A model generated the notes under the pieces. It had not been told where the DNA came from. It saw only the letters and a list, made by a program, of their open reading frames with translations, and ran no database searches. From assembly GCA_013042315.1 (NCBI GenBank), contig JABDQM010000074.1, forward strand, positions 1-42,889: a stretch of 42,889 bases of DNA, in the 5' to 3' direction. The position numbers and the translations under genes are program-made. The stretch is from Flavobacteriaceae bacterium. Its GTDB lineage: Bacteria > Bacteroidota > Bacteroidia > Flavobacteriales > Flavobacteriaceae. Each line of letters begins with the position of its first letter. The first letter of the stretch is position 1. Shown piece after piece: positions 9,477 to 20,400 of the stretch.

Positions 9477-11276
9477 ATGTCTACTACTAAGAACATTGCG
9501 ATTATTGCCCACGTTGACCACGGTAAAACTACCTTGGTTGATAAGATTCTCCATTATTGCCAGCTCTTTCGTGAAAATGAAAAAACAGGCGACCTTATCC
9601 TTGACAATAACGACCTGGAAAGGGAAAGAGGAATCACCATCGTTTCAAAAAATGTGTCCGTCACTTATAAGGATACGAAGATCAATATTATCGACACCCC
9701 TGGTCACGCCGATTTTGGCGGCGAAGTAGAAAGGGTGCTGAACATGGCAGACGGCGTTTTGTTACTGGTAGATGCCTTTGAAGGTCCTATGCCACAAACC
9801 CGCTTTGTCTTGCAAAAGGCCTTAAACTTAGGGTTAAAACCCTGTGTGGTGATCAATAAGGTGGATAAGGAAAACTGTACTCCTGAAGAAGTTCATGAAA
9901 AGGTTTTCGACCTGATGTACGAATTGGGCGCTGAAGAATGGCAGCTCGATTTTCCGGTAGTTTATGGTTCTGCCAAGCACAATTGGATGAGTGAGGATTG
10001 GAAAAAACCAACAGAAACCATCGAGCCTTTGTTAGAAATGGTTCTGGAGCATATCCCCAGCTTTAAACCGGAACAGGGTAATACCCAAATGTTGATTACT
10101 TCCTTAGATTACTCTTCTTTTACAGGACGAATCGCCATCGGGAGATTACAAAGAGGCAGTTTAAAAGAAGGACAGTCTATTATTTTGGTAAAAAGGGATG
10201 GTAGCAAGGTTAAATCCAAGATCAAGGAGCTGTATACCTTTGAAGGCCTCGGCAAGATTAAGGTAAAAGAAGTGGCTACGGGTGATATTTGTGCCTTGGT
10301 CGGACTCGAAGGCTTTGACATTGGAGATACTGTAGCTGATGCTGAAGATCCGCAGGGATTGAAGACCATAGCGATTGATGAGCCCACCATGAGCATGTTA
10401 TTTACCATCAATGACAGTCCGTTTTTTGGGCAGGATGGGAAATTTGTTACGTCCAGACACATTAAGGAACGCCTGGAAAAGGAGTTAGAGAAAAACCTGG
10501 CTCTAAGAGTGGAAGAAACCGATAGTGCTGATAAATTTATGGTTTTTGGACGAGGGGTTCTTCACCTTTCTGTTTTGATTGAAACCATGAGGAGAGAGGG
10601 CTATGAAGTACAGATAGGGCAGCCGCAGGTAATAATCAGAGAGTTTGACGGAGTTAAATGTGAACCCGTTGAGCAACTGACCATCGACCTTCCTGAAAGT
10701 GTTTCAGGAAAAGCTGTGGAAATGGTCTCTATCCGGAAGGGAGAGATGATAGGAATGGAAGCCAAAGGAGAGCGAATGGTTTGTGAATTCTTAATTCCAT
10801 CAAGAGGAATCATTGGTTTGAGGAATCAATTATTAACGGCAACTGCAGGAGAAGCTATTATGACGCATCGCTTTATGGAGTATCAGCCTATGAAAGGCGA
10901 TATTCCTCAAAGGCAGAACGGTTCTTTAGTATCCATGGAAAACGGAAAGGCGATTCCTTACTCTATAGATAAATTACAAGAGAGAGGACGATTCTTTATT
11001 GACCCGGGGGAAGATATTTACGAAGGCCAGGTGATTGGTGAGAACTCCAGGGGCGATGATATGACCATCAATGTGACAAAAACCAAGAAGTTGTCCAATG
11101 TTCGTTCTGCGGGAGCAGATGACAAGGCCAAGATCGTGCCTGCGATCAAATTTTCGCTTGAAGAGGCCCTTGAGTATATCCAGAAGGATGAATACGTAGA
11201 GGTGACGCCAAAACACATTCGTTTGCGGAAGATCTATTTAAAAGAGGTGGATAGGAAAAGAAATAAAATAAATTAA
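9477..11276 (+). CDS. typA: Translational GTPase TypA/BipA
   Basis: '[21 protein letters not shown]', '[15 protein letters not shown]', '[19 protein letters not shown]', 'VINKVDK', '[17 protein letters not shown]'. The ATG at 9477 is preferred over the 9456 TTG because the -7-like element overlaps 9456. Confidence 0.97.
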   Translation: MSTTKNIAIIAHVDHGKTTLVDKILHYCQLFRENEKTGDLILDNNDLERERGITIVSKNVSVTYKDTKINIIDTPGHADFGGEVERVLNMADGVLLLVDAFEGPMPQTRFVLQKALNLGLKPCVVINKVDKENCTPEEVHEKVFDLMYELGAEEWQLDFPVVYGSAKHNWMSEDWKKPTETIEPLLEMVLEHIPSFKPEQGNTQMLITSLDYSSFTGRIAIGRLQRGSLKEGQSIILVKRDGSKVKSKIKELYTFEGLGKIKVKEVATGDICALVGLEGFDIGDTVADAEDPQGLKTIAIDEPTMSMLFTINDSPFFGQDGKFVTSRHIKERLEKELEKNLALRVEETDSADKFMVFGRGVLHLSVLIETMRREGYEVQIGQPQVIIREFDGVKCEPVEQLTIDLPESVSGKAVEMVSIRKGEMIGMEAKGERMVCEFLIPSRGIIGLRNQLLTATAGEAIMTHRFMEYQPMKGDIPQRQNGSLVSMENGKAIPYSIDKLQERGRFFIDPGEDIYEGQVIGENSRGDDMTINVTKTKKLSNVRSAGADDKAKIVPAIKFSLEEALEYIQKDEYVEVTPKHIRLRKIYLKEVDRKRNKIN

Positions 11277-11281
11277 AAAAG

Positions 11282-11304
11282 AAGCGCCGAAAGGCGCTTT
11301 TTTT
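11282..11304 (+). terminator. Rho-independent terminator after typA
   Basis: AAGCGCC-GAAA-GGCGCTT hairpin (11282-11299) followed by a T-run; A-rich upstream flank, so it may also serve the convergent gene. Confidence 0.85.
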
Positions 11305-11308
11305 ATTC

Positions 11309-12061
11309 TTAATCCAAAGTAATGGGATGGTGCATAGCCGCAGCGGCCGCGCCAATGATCCCAGCGTGGTTTTGGAGTCCGGCCGGAATAACCGGAGTTT
11401 CTATGGTTATACAATCCTTGTATTCATCGAAATCTTTTGATGTTCCCCCGCCTAAAATGATCAGATCGGGAGATACAATTACTTCCACATACTCGAGGAA
11501 AATATTAAATCGTTTCCCCCATTCCTCATAGGATAGGCCCTCTTTTTCTTTGGCGGATGCGGCAGCCCATTTTTCAATTTTATCGAATTCCTTGTAAGGA
11601 ATCTGTCCTAATTCGAAATTGGGGATGAGTTCGCCATCCCAGAAGACACCACTTCCCAGGCCGGTACCGATAGTGATCATGACAACAAATCCTTTACGCC
11701 CTTGACCAACTCCGTAATTCATAGTGGCATATCCAGCGGCATCGGCATCGTTGATTACGGTCACCGGTAGTCCTGTAGCCTCGCTGAATAGTTCTTTCAC
11801 ATTAACATTTACCCATTTTTTATGGAGGTTTCCTCTAGATTTGCATACGCCATGTCTCAAGGTGGTAGGGAAACCACAACCAATAGGTCCCGAATAATCG
11901 AAATGATCAACTATTTCCTTAAAAACTTTAGCCATTGGCTTGGGTTTGCGTGATTCCGGTGTGGGAATACGGAATCTTTCTGTCAATTTTTCACCTGTGA
12001 TAGTATCAACCAGGGCTCCTTTCATTCCCGATCCTCCTATGTCAATTCCCAGTACAGTCAT
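11309..12061 (-). CDS. ppgK: ROK-family polyphosphate glucokinase-like kinase
   Basis: 250 aa. 'MTVLGIDIGGSGMKGALVDTITGE', 'GPIGCGFPTTLRHGV', 'NVNVKELFSEATGLPVTVINDADAAGYATMNYG', 'MITIGTGLGSGVF', 'IILGGGTSKDFDEY', as in PpgK-type ROK kinases. Confidence 0.88.
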   Translation of the reverse strand: MTVLGIDIGGSGMKGALVDTITGEKLTERFRIPTPESRKPKPMAKVFKEIVDHFDYSGPIGCGFPTTLRHGVCKSRGNLHKKWVNVNVKELFSEATGLPVTVINDADAAGYATMNYGVGQGRKGFVVMITIGTGLGSGVFWDGELIPNFELGQIPYKEFDKIEKWAAASAKEKEGLSYEEWGKRFNIFLEYVEVIVSPDLIILGGGTSKDFDEYKDCITIETPVIPAGLQNHAGIIGAAAAAMHHPITLD

Positions 12062-12149
12062 TTGATTTTTATAGTAAAGGCGAAGTCCGCCTGGTTAGTC
12101 GGCCGTAAAAGTAACAAAAAACTAAGAGATGTAATGTGGGCAAAATCGA

Positions 12150-12962
12150 TCACAGTCTGCCTTGATTTTTTAGATAATCAAAAACCAATTGTGCGACTTT
12201 CGAAACTTTTTCTCTTTCGTTATAATCTAGCCATTGCATTTCAGCAATCTCCGAATCGGGTTGCAGTGTTCCCGTGTAGGACGATTCGTAACAGCGCATG
12301 CGAACTAATATCCCCGCCGGCATACTGTCTGCTTGTGCCTCGAAGTTTTCTAAAAAGGTAAAACTGCCCGTGTCTAGTTTTACCTGCAATTCTTCCCGGA
12401 TTTCCCTGCTGAGGGCCATCACGTCTGATTCTCCTTTTTCTCTTTTCCCCCCGGGAATATAGAACAATTCCTTCCCTTGACTCCTGACACATAAAATGCG
12501 TTTATTTTCTACCCGTACCCAGGCTAACTTATCAATGATCCTGGGAGAGGGTTCAACATAGTAGTCAATAGAATTAAGGGAGTGATTGGGGTCGATGGCA
12601 TCCAGAAAACTATCTATACCTCGGCCGAAACCTGTGAGCATACCCAGTTTCTTGTTTCTTCCCAGAGCACTTGAAATGGTCTCATCCCTATTTCCAAAAG
12701 GATAGCCTCCTTTTCTGATCCACAATAGATTCAGTAAATGCTGCATCAGCACATTTCCCAATTGGTCAATTGAAATAGCAATTTTCAGCAAATATTCGCC
12801 CAATCCGGTAATACCACCTTTAAACAAACTGTGAAGTATTCCATAGAGGAAGCCAATTGGACCTGTAATGACTAATAAAATCAAAGAAATAATAAAGAGT
12901 AATACGCCGATGAGGGGATTCGACTTTTTATCGGGAGCTGAGGTTTTTACTTTCCGTATCAA
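12150..12962 (-). CDS. Fusion of an N-terminal membrane module ('FGNRDETISSALGRN...DAIDPNHSLNSI') with a C-terminal NUDIX hydrolase domain
   Basis: One continuous 270-aa ORF. Hydrophobic N-terminus 'LIGVLLFIISLILLVITGPIGFLYGIL', conserved-looking middle motif, then NUDIX box 'GGKREKGESDVMALSREIREELQV' (GX5EX7REUXEE). Confidence 0.85.
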   Translation of the reverse strand: MIRKVKTSAPDKKSNPLIGVLLFIISLILLVITGPIGFLYGILHSLFKGGITGLGEYLLKIAISIDQLGNVLMQHLLNLLWIRKGGYPFGNRDETISSALGRNKKLGMLTGFGRGIDSFLDAIDPNHSLNSIDYYVEPSPRIIDKLAWVRVENKRILCVRSQGKELFYIPGGKREKGESDVMALSREIREELQVKLDTGSFTFLENFEAQADSMPAGILVRMRCYESSYTGTLQPDSEIAEMQWLDYNEREKVSKVAQLVFDYLKNQGRL

Positions 12963-12991
12963 GAGGCGTACTGGTAAATATTAGGTCTTAT

Positions 12992-14152
12992 TCACACAAT
13001 TTGTCGAGGCTGAACCCAATACCAGATCATAAAGAGCAGGGTAAGACCGAACAAGACGATTCCGAGACCATAGAATAATTGCGCCAGGGAAAAGTAGTCC
13101 AAAAATGGTAGAAGAACAAGCGGGGAAAGAAACTGTCCAAAAAACCAAAATGTGGTCAGTCGACCAATTTCCTGTCCCCGGATTTCCTGCGGAGCCAATT
13201 GCATCACCCAAACATTGGCATTTGGGATCATAAGTCCCATACCCAAACCAGCCAGAAGCATTCCCAAAAGTACCATTGCAAAGGAATTTCCGAAAGCGAT
13301 GGCAATAAACGCCAATGCCATCAGGAAGTATCCCAATCCAAAGATTTGCCGGAAACCCAGCAAGTCCTTAATCCTGCTATAGGAAAAAGAGGAAACTGCA
13401 GAAAACAAAGTGCTGGAGGCGATGGCCAGCCCGATCATTGTGTTTTTTTCTACCCCGATTGATTTCAGATAGAAGGGAATTTGAACAGGGATGATAAAAA
13501 AGATGATCCACATTAGCATGACATTGCCAAAAATCAGCCAGATGATCCCCGGAGATTTAATCTTGCTTTTTTCTTTGGGTCGACTAATCCTTTGGGGTTC
13601 CTTTAGAAAAAGAAATGCCGGAGGGAGTATCAGCAGGGAAAATAGGTACAACAAAAAAGGTACGCGCCAGTCGATGTCGGCAAGAATACCTCCAAGCGTA
13701 ATAAAGAGAATACCACCAAGGGACATCACAGCGATTTGCAGACCGGCAAATTTTTGTCGGGCCTTGCCTTGATAATAATCCGCTACGAGTGTAGTAACTA
13801 TGGTCATGGAAATTCCCACCGAAATACCGAGCAGAGCTCTGCCGGCGAGTATAGCGTAGAGATTGTTAAGCCAATACCCCGAAGTGCCGCCAATGGCATA
13901 AAGGACCAAAGCAATCCCCAATAGTTTTAATCTGCCGGTCTTATCAATGATGATACCGGCTGCAATGGCACTGAGGGCAATAAAAAGCCCGGGAAATGAC
14001 AGAGATAATTTTACCAGTGCTACGTGGTTGGGGACATCGGTAAAAGTCGTAGTCATGTCTGGAAGGGAGGCCGAAATGGTGATCATCGACATAATGGTAA
14101 GACTACTTACCAATAACAAAGTAGCTTTTACCTGCCAGGTTTCTGAATTCAT
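12992..14152 (-). CDS. MFS transporter
   Basis: 386 aa, about 12 hydrophobic segments. 'GIIIDKTGRLKLLGIALVLYAIGG', 'LAGRALLGISVGISMTIVTTLVADYYQGKARQKFAG'. Confidence 0.92.
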   Translation of the reverse strand: MNSETWQVKATLLLVSSLTIMSMITISASLPDMTTTFTDVPNHVALVKLSLSFPGLFIALSAIAAGIIIDKTGRLKLLGIALVLYAIGGTSGYWLNNLYAILAGRALLGISVGISMTIVTTLVADYYQGKARQKFAGLQIAVMSLGGILFITLGGILADIDWRVPFLLYLFSLLILPPAFLFLKEPQRISRPKEKSKIKSPGIIWLIFGNVMLMWIIFFIIPVQIPFYLKSIGVEKNTMIGLAIASSTLFSAVSSFSYSRIKDLLGFRQIFGLGYFLMALAFIAIAFGNSFAMVLLGMLLAGLGMGLMIPNANVWVMQLAPQEIRGQEIGRLTTFWFFGQFLSPLVLLPFLDYFSLAQLFYGLGIVLFGLTLLFMIWYWVQPRQIV

Positions 14153-14224
14153 ATAGGGAATTTCAAAATGGATACCTCAAAGTACCGGCTATTGATTTTA
14201 AAATAAAATTGCTGCTTTCATCCA

Positions 14225-14905
14225 TCAGGCCATTTCACCCTTCATCAACTTTGGAAGCATTTCTTTAAAGTTTTCCTTCTTGTTTAAATGAGGTAGTGTG
14301 TCGGCAGGTTCTTCAACTCCCAGGAATTTGCACAAGGGTGCCCAGCCATCTCGTACATCGTAGACCAGTAATTTTTCCTCAGGGACGAATCTTTTAACCT
14401 CTGCCAAATGCTCCTCCCATACCTTTTTAGCCTGCGCTTTATCTTCAAAATTGCCACTCAATTCTCCTGCAAAAAAGGTCTTTTTAAAGAATTTGATACA
14501 TTTTACAACATTCCTCGCTCTGGCACTAAAGAGCAGTTTCCCCATCATTTTAATTTTCTCTCCCGGAGTTTGAGGGCCTGCGCGGTAAACCGTGCTGTCT
14601 ACACTTTTATACCAGGCCTCAAAATCCCTCACGGTAAGGATCACCTTAGCATCCGGATAGCGTTTCATATGTTCTTTGTACCAGGGATAACCCGGAAAAT
14701 CCACCGTGGCATCATAACCTTTGTAAAGACCTTCCCAATCGGTGTCTCCTGTTTCAGAAAGTGTTTTCCAATAGTGAAGGTTATGAGGGTTTACAAGCAG
14801 TTCTTTCATGTGATACACACGATTAAAACCTAGCATTTCTAATGATCTCTTGAGTGTTGTGGTTCCCGTTCTAGGAAATCCGGCTCCTATAATTTTAATT
14901 GACAT
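14225..14905 (-). CDS. PAPS-type sulfotransferase (Sulfotransfer_4-like)
   Basis: 226 aa. 5'-PSB-like loop 'GAGFPRTGTTTLKRSLEMLGF', 'DATVDFPGYPWYKEHMKRYPDAKVILTVRDFEAWYKSV', C-terminal 'GWAPLCKFLGVEEP'. Confidence 0.88.
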   Translation of the reverse strand: MSIKIIGAGFPRTGTTTLKRSLEMLGFNRVYHMKELLVNPHNLHYWKTLSETGDTDWEGLYKGYDATVDFPGYPWYKEHMKRYPDAKVILTVRDFEAWYKSVDSTVYRAGPQTPGEKIKMMGKLLFSARARNVVKCIKFFKKTFFAGELSGNFEDKAQAKKVWEEHLAEVKRFVPEEKLLVYDVRDGWAPLCKFLGVEEPADTLPHLNKKENFKEMLPKLMKGEMA

Positions 14906-14929
14906 TTTTTATGGTTTTAGGTTGATTTA

Positions 14930-16591
14930 TTACTGAGTGGTTTCTCCGGGAGGCGGAGGCATTTTAAAGATAAACGGATCTGGTTGAGGGCTTATGGGCT
15001 CTAATTTTTTACCTTTAAAGGCCTCGTAATCCTCAGGGTATAAAGTACCTCTAAAAATCCCATATATAAAAGGTCCGGTGGGTTGTGCTTGAGATCCATC
15101 AGGTAATCTGTAGTCGTACACATAGGGATTCCAATATTCCCAGACGAGTTTGCCAATCTCATCAACTTCTATAAATCTACCCTGCTTGCCCTGTGTGATA
15201 AATGTATGTCCGTTTTTTAGCCGATGGGCCCCTGAAATAAAGGAGGAATACAGAGAATATTTATCCGGGGCAGTGTATGTCCAGTCGGGTGTTTTTGGTC
15301 CGAATACTCCATTCTCATTCGGCTCGTAAGTTGCGTTCTCTGAGAGGGGTATGGCCCATTCATGAACCGCTGAATAATTACCTACATCTCCGACGGAAAC
15401 ATTTAATTCGGGCGAGGGATTTCCTGCCAGTGCTGCCCACATGTTGGGAAGCTTGTTATCCGGATGAGGAATGTCGTTGTTGTAGACCATTAGATTCCCT
15501 TCTCCAGGGTATCCTTTGGGAATCCATTTACTGTCGTGTTGTCCATGAAGCATCTGATCTTCTTTGGTTCCCTTGCCGTAATTGGCAGGATTCCCCCAGC
15601 GATAGAGGAGTTCTCCTCCTAATCCGGAATTACCCCCTGAAGCAGTTCGGGCTTCTTCGGTGCTGGTACTGTGATCAATCACAAAGATTTCCCCATAGCC
15701 CGGTATACTGATGACAATCTGATCGAGTTCCGCATTATACGAGACGGCATTTGTATGAGTGATATCCGAACCCTGGTTGTCTACGGTCGCATTGGAGGTT
15801 ATAAACCCCATTTTTTTCATCTGATCAAGCCTTTCCTGTGTCATTGTGGGACCGGCCTCTTCGCTGGCTATATTGATGTTTATTTTTCTGGGATGTTCTG
15901 CGACAACACCGTAATTTTCTTTTTCAGGATCGAATTCCTGAACGAGGTGATCTTGCATTCTCCATTCCCAGACGATATTACCTCCCTTGGGCTTTACAGG
16001 TTCAATCTCAATAATCTTATCGAGCCATATTCCTGCTTTGGGAATATGTTGAGGATCCATGCCTGCGGCCTCAGCTTCTTCGGCACTTAAAGCATCATAG
16101 GAAATCGCGAGGATATTGCCGTTGGGCATTATTTCAATATCGTGATGAGTGAGGTACGTTTCACTGTAGTACTCAAAATCCCATAGAAGATTCCCCTCCC
16201 AGTCGTACTCCATTATTCTCCCCGATTGGCCCCCGGCAGCAAAAGTTGGGAAATTTTCATCGCGCTCCATCCGGATGAGATTTCCATTGGGCTGAAGATA
16301 AGAGTTCATGGAATTGAGGTCGGAATTCCAGCTGTGTACTACCTCTCCGTTTTTGTTGATCAAAAAGGTTTTTGTGCCGCTCGATGGTTCAAAAAGTACA
16401 TACCCTTCTGTATCCGCTTCCGAATTGTAAATCAGGCCCCTTTTAGCCATGACTCCCGTCATACTTCGGGTGTCATCGGGTTGCCATACTTTCACTTCCT
16501 CAACGGCTATCTCAGCCTTTTGAGGTGTGTCGGTTTTACATGAAATTAAGAGTAACAGGAATAAGGGAAAGGCAAAGGCTTTCAGTTTCAT
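14930..16591 (-). CDS. Arylsulfotransferase (ASST)-like lipoprotein
   Basis: 553 aa. Lipobox-like 'FLLLLISCKTD'; 'GYVLFEPSSGTKTFLINKNGEVVHSWNSDL', 'GNLLWDFEYYSETYLTHHDIEIMPNGNILAIS', 'MLHGQHDSKWIP', 'HRLKNGHTFITQGKQGRFIEVDEIGKLVWEY'. Confidence 0.85.
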   Translation of the reverse strand: MKLKAFAFPLFLLLLISCKTDTPQKAEIAVEEVKVWQPDDTRSMTGVMAKRGLIYNSEADTEGYVLFEPSSGTKTFLINKNGEVVHSWNSDLNSMNSYLQPNGNLIRMERDENFPTFAAGGQSGRIMEYDWEGNLLWDFEYYSETYLTHHDIEIMPNGNILAISYDALSAEEAEAAGMDPQHIPKAGIWLDKIIEIEPVKPKGGNIVWEWRMQDHLVQEFDPEKENYGVVAEHPRKININIASEEAGPTMTQERLDQMKKMGFITSNATVDNQGSDITHTNAVSYNAELDQIVISIPGYGEIFVIDHSTSTEEARTASGGNSGLGGELLYRWGNPANYGKGTKEDQMLHGQHDSKWIPKGYPGEGNLMVYNNDIPHPDNKLPNMWAALAGNPSPELNVSVGDVGNYSAVHEWAIPLSENATYEPNENGVFGPKTPDWTYTAPDKYSLYSSFISGAHRLKNGHTFITQGKQGRFIEVDEIGKLVWEYWNPYVYDYRLPDGSQAQPTGPFIYGIFRGTLYPEDYEAFKGKKLEPISPQPDPFIFKMPPPPGETTQ

Positions 16592-16662
16592 AATGAGTTA
16601 GGTTGGTTGTAATCTGAAAGATACACTTTTTTCCTTTCGGAAATAGAATTAAATCAAACCTT

Positions 16663-17346
16663 CTAAACGGCTTTCTGAACCACTTCAAAAACCTTATTTC
16701 CGTCACATTTAAGTGTCTTGAAAGGATATTTCAGGATCAGGGCGTAATCATGGGTAGCCATAAGGATGGTACGGCCTGTTTTATTGATTTCCTGCAATAC
16801 TTTCATTACCTCCACACTGGTCTGAGGATCGAGATTCCCTGTGGGTTCATCTGCGAGAATAAGTTCGGGATCATTGAGTAGGGCTCTGGCAATAGCTATC
16901 CGTTGCTGTTCGCCCCCGGAAAGTTCATGAGGAAACTTAAATCCCTTTGTCTTCATACCCACTTTTTCGAGTACTTCCTCAATTTTGGCATTCATTTTGG
17001 CCGTGTCTTTCCATCCGGTAGCCCTGAGAACAAAAAGGAGGTTTTTGTGTATGTTTCTGTCCGGTAAAAGCTTAAAATCCTGGAATACCACGCCTAGTTT
17101 TCTCCTCAGGAAGGGAATGTTCTTTTCTTCAAGGGTTTTAAGATTGAATCCCACCACCCTGCCGTGCCCCTGCTTCAAAGGGAGATCGGCGTAGAGGGTC
17201 TTCATAAAGCTGCTCTTTCCACTTCCCGTTTTACCGATGAGGTAGACAAATTCGCCTTTCTTTACCTCGAGATTGATATCATTTAAGACCAAATTCTCTT
17301 TTTGGTAAACAGCAACTTCTTTTAAGCTCAATATGGGCTCTTCCAT
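16663..17346 (-). CDS. FtsE-like ABC transporter ATP-binding protein
   Basis: Walker A 'GKTGSGKSS', signature '[33 protein letters not shown]', '[19 protein letters not shown]' as in FtsE. The start is placed at the internal ATG 17346 ([11 protein letters not shown]); the ORF-track 5' extension is unlike the family. Confidence 0.88.
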   Translation of the reverse strand: MEEPILSLKEVAVYQKENLVLNDINLEVKKGEFVYLIGKTGSGKSSFMKTLYADLPLKQGHGRVVGFNLKTLEEKNIPFLRRKLGVVFQDFKLLPDRNIHKNLLFVLRATGWKDTAKMNAKIEEVLEKVGMKTKGFKFPHELSGGEQQRIAIARALLNDPELILADEPTGNLDPQTSVEVMKVLQEINKTGRTILMATHDYALILKYPFKTLKCDGNKVFEVVQKAV

Positions 17347-17495
17347 TGATTTTTTGTTGATATAAAAGTAATAAGTTCTGCAGGATAAAAAGTACGAGCC
17401 TCGCAAAAATCTTTTTCTTTGACCGGTTTATACTGCAAATCAATATTTCCCGTTACTAAGACAAATACGGTAATTCTCACGAGTTCTAGAACACT

Positions 17496-20400
17496 ATGTT
17501 AAAGAAAAAGACCGCTTTTACCCTCATGGCCCTTGGCCTGTTCTCAATGGCAATTGCTCAAGAATCTGTTATCTATACCCACGAAGACAGTGAGTACAAT
17601 CAAGCTCTGCAACTTTATAATAACAGTCAGTACCAGGCAGCCCAAACGCTTTTTGAGAAGGTAAAAGCAAGTACAGAAAACGAGGAAACTAAGGCAAACA
17701 GTGCCTATTACGCTGCTAATGCTGCCGTACGCCTCAACCAGATTGGTGCAGACCGATTAATGGAAGATTTTGTGGAAAATCATCCTACATCCACAAAAAG
17801 GGATGCTGCATTTTTAGACGTGGCCGATTATTATTTTGAAAATGGAAAATATCCCTACGCTCTCAAATGGTATAAAAAAGTAGAGCCGTATACTGTCCCA
17901 AAAAAAGACCGGGAACGATTTAACTTCAATTTGGGGTATTCTCTCTATTCCGCAAAAAAGCCTGAGGAGGCCAAGACCTATTTCAACAGCGTGTCTAATT
18001 CTATGGAATACGGTTCACAAGCCAAGTATTATCTCGGTTTTATTGCCTACCAGCAAGACGATTACGAAGGGGCAAGCGAAAGGTTTGATCAGATTACAGA
18101 CCAGGAATTGCTCGATGAAAACCTCTCCTATTTTCAGGCAGACCTGAACTTTAAGCTCGGTAATTTTGAAGAAGCTATTGCTTTGGGAAAAAAGCAGCTA
18201 CCAAATTCGGACAGGCAGGAAATTTCCGAACTCAACAAAATCATAGGCGAAAGTTATTTTAACCTGAAGCAATACAATGAGGCCATTCCCTATCTCGAAG
18301 CTTATCGCGGAAAGCGTGGAAAATGGAACAATACAGATTATTATCAGTTAGGGTATTGCTATTACCAACAACAAGACTACGCCAATGCCATCCTTCAATT
18401 TAACAACATCATTGGAGGTCAGAACAGTGTGGCCCAGAATGCGTATTACCATCTGGCTGAATGCTATCTGAAACTAGACAAGAAGCAGGAAGCACTCAAT
18501 GCCTTTAGGAATGCGTCACAAATGGATTTCTCTGCCGAAATAGAAAAAGACGCCCTTCTCAATTACGCCCGTCTGAGCTATGAGATTGGCAATGCCTATG
18601 AGCCGGTTACTCAGGTGCTTTCCACGTACCTCGATCGATATCCCAAAGACACTTATGTTCCTGAAATTCAGGAATTGCTTGTGGATTCCTATCTGACCTC
18701 GAGAAATTTTAAGGGGGCATTGGAATTGCTGGAAAAGAACAGGAATTACGCAAATAAAACGACCTACCAGAAAGTAGCTTTTTTCAGGGGGATGGAGTTA
18801 TTCCTCGAAGGAGATTATGCCGAAACAGTCGATGTCTTAGACAGGGCCATAAAAAGCGATGCTGACGCATTATTTACAGCCAGGGCCAGATATTGGAAAG
18901 CTGAAGCTAGCTTTTTACTCAATCGTTTTGATGAAGCTCTTGTAGAATACATCCGTTTTCAGCAAAGTCAGCTAGCCTCAAGTACCGCAGAATACAAGGA
19001 CCTGGACTACAATTTGGGATATACCTATTTCAAGCTAAAGGATTACAATTCGGCCATCCCGTATTTTGGAAGATATAAGTCGGGCACAGCAGCAAAGGAA
19101 AAGGTTGATGATGCTCTGGTACGGCTTGGCGACTGCTATTTTGCGACCAGTAAATACGACAGGGCTATTGATGCATATGCCGACTATATTGTCGGCAACG
19201 GAAGGGAAAAAGACTATGCAGCCTTCCAAAAAGCAGTCAGTTATGGGTTTACAGGTAGAAATTCGACCAAATTAGCAGAGCTCAATTCGTTTATTACAAC
19301 CTATCCCGCTTCCACCTTAAAAGACGACGTTCTTTTTGAACTTGGAAACTCCTATATACGTGAAAATAGGGAGCAGGAAGGCCTGAGGGCTTATGCAGAT
19401 TTGGTGAGCTCATACAGCGGCAGCAAATTGGTACCCCAGGCACTTCTCAGACAGGGATTAGTACATTACAACGCTAACCGCAACCAGGAGGCCTTAACTA
19501 AATTCAGTTCTGTTGTAGATAAATACCCAAATTCACAGGAGGCAATTCAGGCGGTAAATACAGCGAAGCTTGTATACATGGATATGGGCCGTGTAAATGA
19601 ATACGCAGCCTGGGTAAGAAATCTCGATTTTGTTGAAGTTTCAGACGCAGAATTGGATAACGCCACCTTTGAATCTGCGGAAAAACAAGACATTGAAGGA
19701 AGGACAGCCGCTGCAATTCGCGGTTATGAGACTTACATTTCAGATTTTCCTTCCGGCCTGCATATTGTCGATGCCCATTTTAAGCTGGCACAACTGTACT
19801 TTTCTGAGGGAAACCAGGAGAAAGCATTGACTTCCTTTACCTATGTGGCAGACCGGGGAGGAAGCGAGTATTACGAACAGGCATTAACTCGGGTTTGTGA
19901 ACTCTTATTGGCCAAAGAAGACGTGGCTGCAGCTATGGAATATTTGAGTAGGTTGGAGGAATCCGCTGATATAACGCAGAACAGAACATATGCCAGGCAG
20001 AATCTGATGAAGGGATATTACGAGCAAAAGAATTACGGAAAAACACTGGAGTACGCAGAAAAGGTATTGAATTCAGAAGGAATTGACGACCGTATCAAGA
20101 GCGATGCAAACATTATGATTGCCAGATCGGCCATGAGTACATCTGATGAAATTACTGCGGAAGAGGCCTACGGAAAAGTCCTGAAGATCGCCTCCGGATC
20201 ATTGGCTGCCGAAGCCCTGTATTTCGACGCCTATTTTAAACAGAAAAAGGGAGCCTTAGAAAAGAGCAATATTTCAGTTCAGAAATTGGCCAGAGAATAT
20301 GCCATTTACAAAGAATGGGGAGGGAAGGGGTTAATTGTAATGGCCCAGAATTTCTACGCTTTAGGGGATGCTTTTCAGGCAACATATATTTTGGAGAGCG

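Noticed and set aside
10109-11218. Antisense ORFs within typA (10109-10462, 10601-10813, 10974-11216, 11018-11218)
   Set aside because: They lie opposite a strongly supported core gene, show no domain signatures, and overlap each other.
13152-14156. Plus-strand ORFs within the MFS gene region
   Set aside because: Low-complexity translations antisense to a clear multi-TM transporter; no start context or family.
15277-16543. Plus-strand ORFs of 105-144 aa across the ASST-like gene
   Set aside because: Antisense shadows of a well-supported 553-aa CDS.
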